NCBI RefSeq assembly: GCF_963678635.1
Contig: NC_087065.1
Location: 32,306,373 to 32,370,372 of the forward strand
Direction: 5' to 3'
Source: Symsagittifera roscoffensis
Taxonomy: Eukaryota; Xenacoelomorpha; Acoela; Convolutidae
Length of the DNA: 64,000 nucleotides
Part shown: positions 56,191-64,000 of the stretch, piece by piece
Numbering within the stretch: the stretch's first letter is position 1
How the letters are laid out: each line of letters starts with the position of its first letter
Position numbers and translations under genes: made by a program
The notes under the pieces: model-generated
Seen by the model: only the letters and a program-made list of their open reading frames with translations
Database searches by the model: none
Told to the model about the DNA's origin: nothing

Positions 56191-57236
56191 CGTCTACAAT
56201 TTGCTCGCACGTCCCGAACCTACAGCTCACAATAACCCATCTCCACGAACAGGACCTCAAGAACCCTAGTGACACACTTTGACTGCGAAGACAATCAACA
56301 AGAAAACTTCAAACCAATACGCAATAACCAAGTAACACATTGCGAATCAGAACCACAAGCAATTGAAACAACTACCTTCCTTGCTATAGTTTACTCAAAA
56401 GACCGTGCAACTGTACACGGCCAAAACGAAAAAACACTGTTCACAAGTATCAAACAGAAACAAAAAGAGATTTAATCTTGAATCAATCTATCAAAGTAAA
56501 AATTTAACGATTTTTACAATTTGATCACGAAGATTGTAAAAAAGAACCAAAACATTCAAAGATATACAAACTAAAGATAACAACCAAAAACTTGTATTTT
56601 TTAAAATTTTTTGCTCTGTAACACATCAACATCAAATTTAAAAAGAGCCAACGCCAAATACAATTTGACAATTAATATATGATCAACTTGAAGAAAATCG
56701 GTTTTTTCATTGGTATAAGTGACCCATCAAACTGTACAGCTAGCACAAAAAACACTGGATACGAACCCATCACTCACACCCAGGCAGCCCAGGCTTGGTT
56801 TCCTGAAGACAATTGTACCACCGCCTAAAGTGCTAAAAATCAAGCAAAAATTACTTCAAAGAGTCTGTACATTTCGACAAACTACACCCGCATCGACAAA
56901 ACGAACCATCAGATCTTACTAGAAAATTAAAAAGAATGAAACTATTTCAACTCGTTTAAACTCTACCCAGAAACTGAACTTGCATGTAAGAATTGGAAAT
57001 CATTAATTAAAAACCATCTTTCCGAAAACCTTCTTGATATCGAAAAAAAGTTCGATATGAAAACAGGAAAACTCATAATTCCGCAAAACTCATAGGCTCA
57101 AAATCAGAAGAGGGAAAACGAAAAAATTTTGTTAGCTACAAAGAAACAACGAACAAATTGATGGAAAGTTTCTCCCAGAAAAAAGTGGAAGTACATGCTT
57201 ACTTTTATTATTACTTAAAATTTTAACACATTTAAA
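56170..57236 (+). pseudogene. env: Copy B env, broken, running into the satellite
   Basis: Env remnant whose early blocks (NPSPRTGPQ near 56237, THFDCEDNQQ near 56275, ESEPQAIETT near 56345) follow the intact order. A WFPEDNCTT block lies near 56800. Near 56950 it enters LYPETELACK and DIEKKFDMKTGK, which match the intact env at about residues 326-375. From there the sequence becomes the first satellite monomer. Several nonsense codons. Confidence 0.85.
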
Positions 57237-60200
57237 CTCTACCCAGAAACTGAAAATGCATGTAAGAATTGGAAATCACTAATTAAAACCAACTTTCCGA
57301 AAACCTTCTTGAAATCGAAAAAAAGTTCGATATGAAAACAGGAAAACTCATAATTCCGCAAAACTCATAGGCTAAAAATCAGAAGAGGGAAAACGAAAAA
57401 ATTTTGTTAGCTACAAAGAAGCAACGAACAAAATAATGGAAAATTTCTCCCAGAAAAAGTGAAAGTACATGCTTACTTTTATTATTACTTAAAATTTTAA
57501 CACGTTTAAACTCTACCCAGAAACTGAACTTGCATGTAAAAACTGGAAATCACTATTTAAAACCAATTTTCCGAAAACCTTCTTGAATTCGAAAAAAGAT
57601 TTGACATGAAAACTGGAAAAACCATAATTCCCCAAAACTCATAGGCTAAAAATCAGAAGAGGGAAAACGAAAAATTTTTTGATAACTACAAAGAAACAAC
57701 GAACAAAATGGTGGAAAGTTTCTCCCAGAAAAAAGTGGAAGTACATGCTTACTTTTATTATTACTTAAAATTTTAACACATTTAAACTCTACCCAGAAAC
57801 TGAAAATGCATGTAAGAATTGGAAATCACTAATTAAAACCAAATTTCCGAAAACCTTCTTGAAATCGAAAAAAGGCTCGATATGAAAATAGGAAAACTCA
57901 TAATTCCGCAAAACTCATAGGCTAAAAATCAGAAGAGGGAAAACGAAAAATTTTTGTTAACTACAAAAAAACAACGAACAAAATGGTGGAAAATTTCTCC
58001 CAGAAAAAGTGAAAGTACATGCTTACTTTTATTATTACTTAAAATTTTAACACGTTTAAACTCTACCCAGAAACTGAACTTGCATGTAAAAACTGGAAAT
58101 CACTATTTAAAACCAATTTTCCGAAAACCTTCTTGAATTCGAAAAAAGATTTGACATGAAAACTGGAAAAACCATAATTCCCCAAAACTCATAGGCTAAA
58201 AATCAGAAGAGGGAAAACGAAAAAATTTTTGATAACTACAAAGAAACAACGAACAAAATGGTGGAAAGTTTCTCCCAGAAAAAAGTGGAAGTACATGCTT
58301 ACTTTTATTATTACTTAAAATTTTAACACATTTAAACTCTACCCAGAAACTGAAAATGCATGTAAGAATTGGAAATCACTAATTAAAACCAACTTTCCGA
58401 AAACCTTCTTGAAATCGAAAAAAGGTTCGATATGAAAACAGGAAAAATCATAATTCTGCAAAACTCATAGGCTAAAAATCAGAAGAGGGAAAACGAAAAA
58501 AATTTTTTAGCTACAAAGAAGCAACGAACAAAATAATTGAAAATTTCTCCCAGAAAAAGTGAAAGTACATGCTTACTTTTATTATTACTTAAAATTTTAA
58601 CACGTTTAAACTCTACCCAGAAACTGAACTTGCATGTAAGAACTGGAAATCACTATTTAAAACCAACTTTCTGAAAACCTTCTTGAATTCGAAAAAAGAT
58701 TCGACATGAAAACTGGAAAAACCATAATTCCCCAAAACTCATAGGCTAAAAATCAGAAGAGGGAAAACGAAAAATTTTTTGATAACTACAAAGAAACAAC
58801 GAACAAAATGGTGGAAAATTTCTCCCAGGAAAAAGTGAAAGTACATGCTTACCTTTATTATTACTTCAAATTATAACAAGTTTAAACTCTACCCAGAAAC
58901 TGAACTTGCATGTAAGAATTGGAAATCACTAATTAAAACCAAATTTCCGAAAAACTTCTTGAAATCGAAAAAAGGTTCGATATGAAAACAGAAAAACTCG
59001 TAATTCCGCAAAACTCATAGGCTAAAAAACAGAAGAGGGAAAACGAAAAGTTTTTGTTAACTACAAAAAAACAACGAACAAAATGGTGGAAAATTTCTCC
59101 CAGAAAAAAGTGAAAGTACATGCTTATTTTTATTATTACTTAAATTTTTAACACGTTTAAACTCTACCCAGAAACTGAACATGCATGTAAGAATTGGAAA
59201 TCACTAAATAAAACCAACTTTCCGAAAACCTTCTTGAAATAGAAAAAAGGCTCGATATGAAAATAGGAAAACTCATAATTCCGCAAAACTCATAGGCTAA
59301 AAATCAGAAGAGGGAAAACGAAAAATTTTTGTTAACTACAAAGAAACAACGAACAAAAAATGGTGGAAAATTTCCCCCAGGAAAAAGTGAAAGTACATGC
59401 TTACCTTTATTATTACTTCAAATTTTAACACGTTTAAACTCCACCCAGAAACTGAACTTGCATGTAAGATTTGGAAATCACTAATTAAAACCAAATTTCC
59501 GAAAACCTTCTCCAATTCGAAAAAAGATTCAATATGAAAACAGGAAAAATCATATTTCCCCAAAACTCATAGGCTAAAAATCAGAAAAGGGAAACGAAAA
59601 TTTTTTGTTAACTACAAAGAAACAAGGAACAAAATGGTGGAAAATTTCTCCCAGAAAAAAATGAAAGTACATGTTTACTTTTATTATTACTTAAAATTTT
59701 AACACGTTTAAACTCTACCCAGAAACGGAACTTGCATGTAAGAATTGGAATTCTCTAATTAAAACCAAATTTCCGAAAAACTTCTTGAAATCGAAAAAAG
59801 GTTCGATATGAAAACAGGAAAACTCGTAATTCCGCAAAACTCATAGGCTAAAAAACAGAAGAGGGAAAACGAAAAGTTTTTGTTAACTACAAAAAAAACA
59901 ACGAACAAAATGGTGGAAAATTTCTCCCAGAAAAAAGTGAAAGTACATGCTTACTTTTATTATTACTTAAAACTTTAAACATTTAAACTCTACCCAGAAA
60001 CTGAACATGCATGCATGTAAGAATTGGAAATCACTAATTAAAACCAACTTTCCGAAAACCTTCTTGAAATCGAAAAAAGGCTCGATATGAAAATAGGAAA
60101 ACTCATAATTCCGCAAAACTCATAGGCTAAAAATCAGAAGAGGGAAAACGAAAAATTTTTGTTAACTACAAAGAAACAACGAACAAAATGGTGGAAAATT

Positions 60201-63200
60201 TCTCCCAGAAAAAAGTGAAAGTACATGTTTACTTTTATTATTACTTAAAATTTTAACACGTTTAAACTCTACCCAGAAACTGACCTTGCATGTAAGAATT
60301 GGAAATCACTAATTAAAACCAAATTTCCGAAAACCTTCTTGAAATCGAAAAAAGGTTCGATATGAAAACAGGAAAACTCATAATTCCGCAAAACTCATAG
60401 GCTAAAAAACAGAAGAGGGAAAACGAAAAGTTTTTGTTAACTACAAAAAAAACAACGAACAAAATGGTGGAAAATTTCTCCCAGAAAAAAGTGAAAGTAC
60501 ATGCTTACTTTTATTATTACTTAAAACTTTAAACATTTAAACTCTACCCAGAAACTGAACATGCATGCATGTAAGAATTGGAAATCACTAATTAAAACCA
60601 ACTTTCCGAAAACCTTCTTGAAATCGAAAAAAGGCTCGATATGAAAATAGGAAAACTCATAATTCCGCAAAACTCATAGGCTAAAAATCAGAAGAGGGAA
60701 AACGAAAAATTTTTGTTAACTACAAAGAAACAACGAACAAAATGGTGGAAAATTTCTCACAGAAAAAAGTGAAAGTATATGTTTACTTTTATTAATACTT
60801 AAATTTTTAACACGTTTAAACTCTACCCAGAAACTGACCTTGCATGTAAGAATTGGAAATCACTAATTAAAACCAAATTTCCGAAAACCTTCTTGAAATC
60901 GAAAAAAGGTTCGATATGAAAACAGGAAAACTCATAATTCCGCAAAACTCATAGGCTAAAAATCAGAAGAGGGAAAACGAAAAATTTTTGTTAACTACAA
61001 AGAAACAACGAACAAAATGGTGAAAAATTTCTCCCAGAAAAAAGTGAAAGTACATGTTTACTTTTTTTATTACTTATAACTTTAACACGTTTAAACTCTA
61101 CCCAGAAACTGACCTTGCATGTAAGAATTGGAAATCACTAATTAAAACCAAATTTCCGAAAACCTTCTTGAAATCCAAAAAAGGTTCGATATGAAAACAG
61201 GAAAATTCATAATTCCGCAAAACTCATAGGCTAAAAAACAGAAGAGGGAAAACCAAAAATTTTTGTTAACTACCAAAAAAACAACGAACAAAATGGTGGA
61301 AAATTTCTCCCAGAAAAAAGTGAAAGTACATGCTTACTTTTATTATTACTCAAAGTTTTAACACGTTTAAACTCTACCCAGAAACTGAACTTGCATGTAA
61401 GAAATGGAAATCACTATTTACAACCAAATTTCCGAAAACCTTCTTGAAGTCGAGAAAAGGTTCGATATGAAAACAGGAAAACTCATAATTCCGCAAAACT
61501 CATAGGCTAAAAACAGAAGAGGGAAAACGAAAAATTTTTGTTAACTACAAAAAAAACAACGAACAAAATGGTGAAAAATTTCTCCCAGAAAAAAGTGAAA
61601 GTACATGCTTACTTTTATTATTACTCAAAATTTTAACACGTTTAAACTCTACCCAGAAACTGAACTTGCATGTGAGAACTGGAAATCACTATTTAAAACC
61701 AAATTTCCGAAACCCTTCTTGAAATCGAAAAAAGTTTCGATATGAAAACAGGAAAACTCATAATTCCGCAAAACTCATAGGCTAAAAACAGAAGAGGGAA
61801 AACAAAAAATTTTTGTTAACTACAAAAAAACAACGAACAAAATGGTGAAAAAATTCTCCCAGAAAAAAGTGAAAGTACATGCTTACTTTTATTATTACTC
61901 AAAATTTTAACACGTTTAAACTCTACCCAGAAACTGAACTTGCATGTGAGAACTGGAAATCACTATTTAAAACCAAATTTCCGAAACCCTTCTTGAAATC
62001 GAAAAAAGTTTCGATATGAAAACAGGAAAACTCATAATTCCGCAAAACTCATAGGCTAAAAACAGAAGAGGGAAAACAAAAAATTTTTGTTAACTACAAA
62101 AAAACAACGAACAAAATGGTGAAAAAATTCTCCCAGAAAAAAGTGAAAGTACATGCTTACTTTTATTATTACTCAAAATTTTAACACGTTTAAACTCTAC
62201 CCAGAAACTGAACTTGCATGTAAGAATTGGAAATCATTAATTAAAAACCTAATTTCCGAAACCCTTCTTGAAATCGAAAAAAGTTTCGATATGAAAACAG
62301 GAAAACTCATAATTCCGCAAAACTCATAGGCTAAAAACAGAAGAGGGAAAACAAAAAATTTTTGTTAACTACAAAAAAAACAACGAACAAAATGGTGAAA
62401 AATTTCTCCCAGAAAAAAGTGAAAGTACATGCTTACTTTTATTATTACTCAAAATTTTAACACGTTTAAACTCTACCCAGAAACTGAACTTGCATGTGAG
62501 AACTGGAAATCACTATTTACAACCAAATTTCCGAAAACCTTCTTGAAGTCGAGAAAAGGTTCGATATGAAAACAGGAAAACTCATAATTCCGCAAAACTC
62601 ATAGGCTAAAAACAGAAGAGGGAAAACGAAAAATTTTTGTTAACTACAAAAAAAACAACGAACAAAATGGTGAAAAATTTCTCCCAGAAAAAAGTGAAAG
62701 TACATGCTTACTTTTATTATTACTCAAAATTTTAACACGTTTAAACTCTACCCAGAAACTGAACTTGCATGTGAGAACTGGAAATCACTATTTAAAACCA
62801 AATTTCCGAAACCCTTCTTGAAATCGAAAAAAGTTTCGATATGAAAACAGGAAAACTCATAATTCCGCAAAACTCATAGGCTAAAAACAGAAGAGGGAGA
62901 ACAAAAAATTTTTGTTAACTACAAAAAAACAACGAACAAAATGGTGAAAAAATTCTCCCAGAAAAAAGTGAAAGTACATGCTTACTTTTATTATTACTCA
63001 AAACTTTAACACGTTTAAACTCTACCCAGAAACTGAACTTGCATGTAAGAATTGGAAATCATTAATTAAAAACCATCTTTCCGAAAACCTTCTTGATATC
63101 GAAAAAAAGTTCGATATGAAAACAGGAAAACTCATAATTCCGCAAAACTCATAGGCTCAAAATCAGAAGAGGGAAAACGAAAAAATTTTGTTAGCTACAA

Positions 63201-64000
63201 AGAAACAACGAACAAATTGATGGAAAGTTTCTCCCAGAAAAAAGTGGAAGTACATGCTTACTTTTATTATTACTCAAAATTTTAACACGTTTAAACTCTA
63301 CCCAGAAACTGAACTCGCATGTAAGAACTGGAAATCACTATTTAAAACCAAATTTCCGAAAACCTTCTTGAAATCGAAAAAAGGTTCGAAATGAAAACAG
63401 GAAAACTCATAATTCCACAAAACTCATAGGCTGAAAACAGAAGAGGGAAAACGAAAAATTTTTGTTAACTACAAAAAAACAACGAACAAAATGGTGAAAA
63501 AATTCTCCCAGAAAAAGTGAAAGTACATGCTTACTTTTGTTATTACTCAAAATTTTAACACGTTTAAACTCTACCCAGAAACTGAACATGCATGTAAGAA
63601 TTGGAAATCACTAATTAAAACCAACTTTCCGAAAACCTTCTTGAAATCGAAAAAAGGTTCGATATGAAAACAGGAAAACTCATAATTCCGCAAAACTCAT
63701 AGGCTAAAAATCAGAAGAGGGAAAACGAAAAGTTTTTGTTAACTACAAAGAAACAACGAACAAAATGCTGGACAATTTCTCCCAGAAAAAAGTGAAAGTA
63801 CATGCTTACTTTTATTATTACTTAAAATTTTAACACGATTAAACTCTACCCAGAAACTGAACTTGCATGTAAGAACTGGAAATCACTATTTAAAACCAAA
63901 TTTCCGAAACCCTTCTTGAAATCGAAAAAAGTTTCGATATGAAAACAGGAAAACTCATAATTCCGCAAAACTCATAGGCTAAAACCAGAAGAGGGAAAAC
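56961..64000 (+). repeat. Env-derived satellite array, 26 monomers of about 275 bp
   Basis: Head-to-tail monomers, each recognised by CTCTACCCAGAAACTG, start at 56961, 57237, 57511, 57787, 58061, 58337, 58611, 58887, 59162, 59439, 59713, 59988, 60267, 60542, 60821, 61096, 61372, 61647, 61921, 62195, 62471, 62746, 63020, 63296, 63569 and 63844; the last is cut by the window edge. Spacing is 273-279 bp. The monomer aligns along its whole length with the intact env around residues 322-413: GAA(A)CTTGCATGTAA, the FDMKTGK codons, and AAGTACATGCTTAC against AAGCACACGCTTAC near its end. The first monomer continues without a break from the copy B env. Higher-order patterns are present (see findings). 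Monomers carry stops, so they are not coding. Confidence 0.95.

Noticed and set aside
56961-64000. CRISPR array or coding tandem-repeat protein
   Set aside because: Units are contiguous 275-bp copies with no unique spacers, and every monomer carries stops. Open pieces such as 57954-58136 are chance.

Overview
The window reads as intergenic-scale eukaryotic DNA from an AT-rich invertebrate-type animal genome. The only host coding sequence I can support is two short exons of one axonemal dynein heavy chain gene on the minus strand (32013-32274, then 5131-5303), joined by GT/AG sites in matching phase across a 26.7-kb intron. The host must therefore have motile cilia or flagella. I cannot name the species from the sequence. 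No bacterial, CRISPR or tRNA signal was found.

Layout, left to right. 1-5130 is the start of the next dynein intron, holding only short repeats and a 21-bp minisatellite. 5131-5303 is an exon. 5304-32012 is the giant intron; it holds a 348-bp hAT-like MITE (5540-5887), diverged tandem duplications (6.6-7.8 kb and 9-11.3 kb), and an 18.9-kb env-bearing Ty3/gypsy-type LTR element on the minus strand (11998-30914). That element has two apparently identical 408-bp LTRs and a 4-bp target duplication, so it is young. 32013-32274 is the second exon. 32275-64000 is the upstream intron, filled with plus-strand wreckage of older copies of the same family: copy A (32543 to about 45860), copy B (about 50957 to 57236) and a duplicated gag/pro fragment (46160-49830). 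It ends in a satellite array of about 275-bp monomers (56961 to the window edge).

The young element runs 5' LTR, primer-binding site, 77-aa leader ORF, structured leader, 155-aa basic ORF, Gag-protease, RT/RNase H/integrase in the same frame, two small hydrophobic ORFs, a 377-codon ORF with no ATG, Env, a 601-aa ORF of unknown function, a 1.6-kb 3' region and the 3' LTR. Several junctions are tightly overlapped (two ATGA overlaps, a 13-nt and a 26-nt overlap), which suggests coupled translation. Despite its youth the pol frame carries two nonsense codons (a TAA inside protease and a TGA in integrase).

The most striking observations are: (1) the satellite monomer is a tandemly amplified segment of the retroelement env gene, and its first unit is continuous with the broken env of copy B; (2) the ATG-less ORF before env recurs in copies A and B; (3) the element carries accessory ORFs that match no family I recognise; (4) at least two dynein introns are expanded by the same element family.
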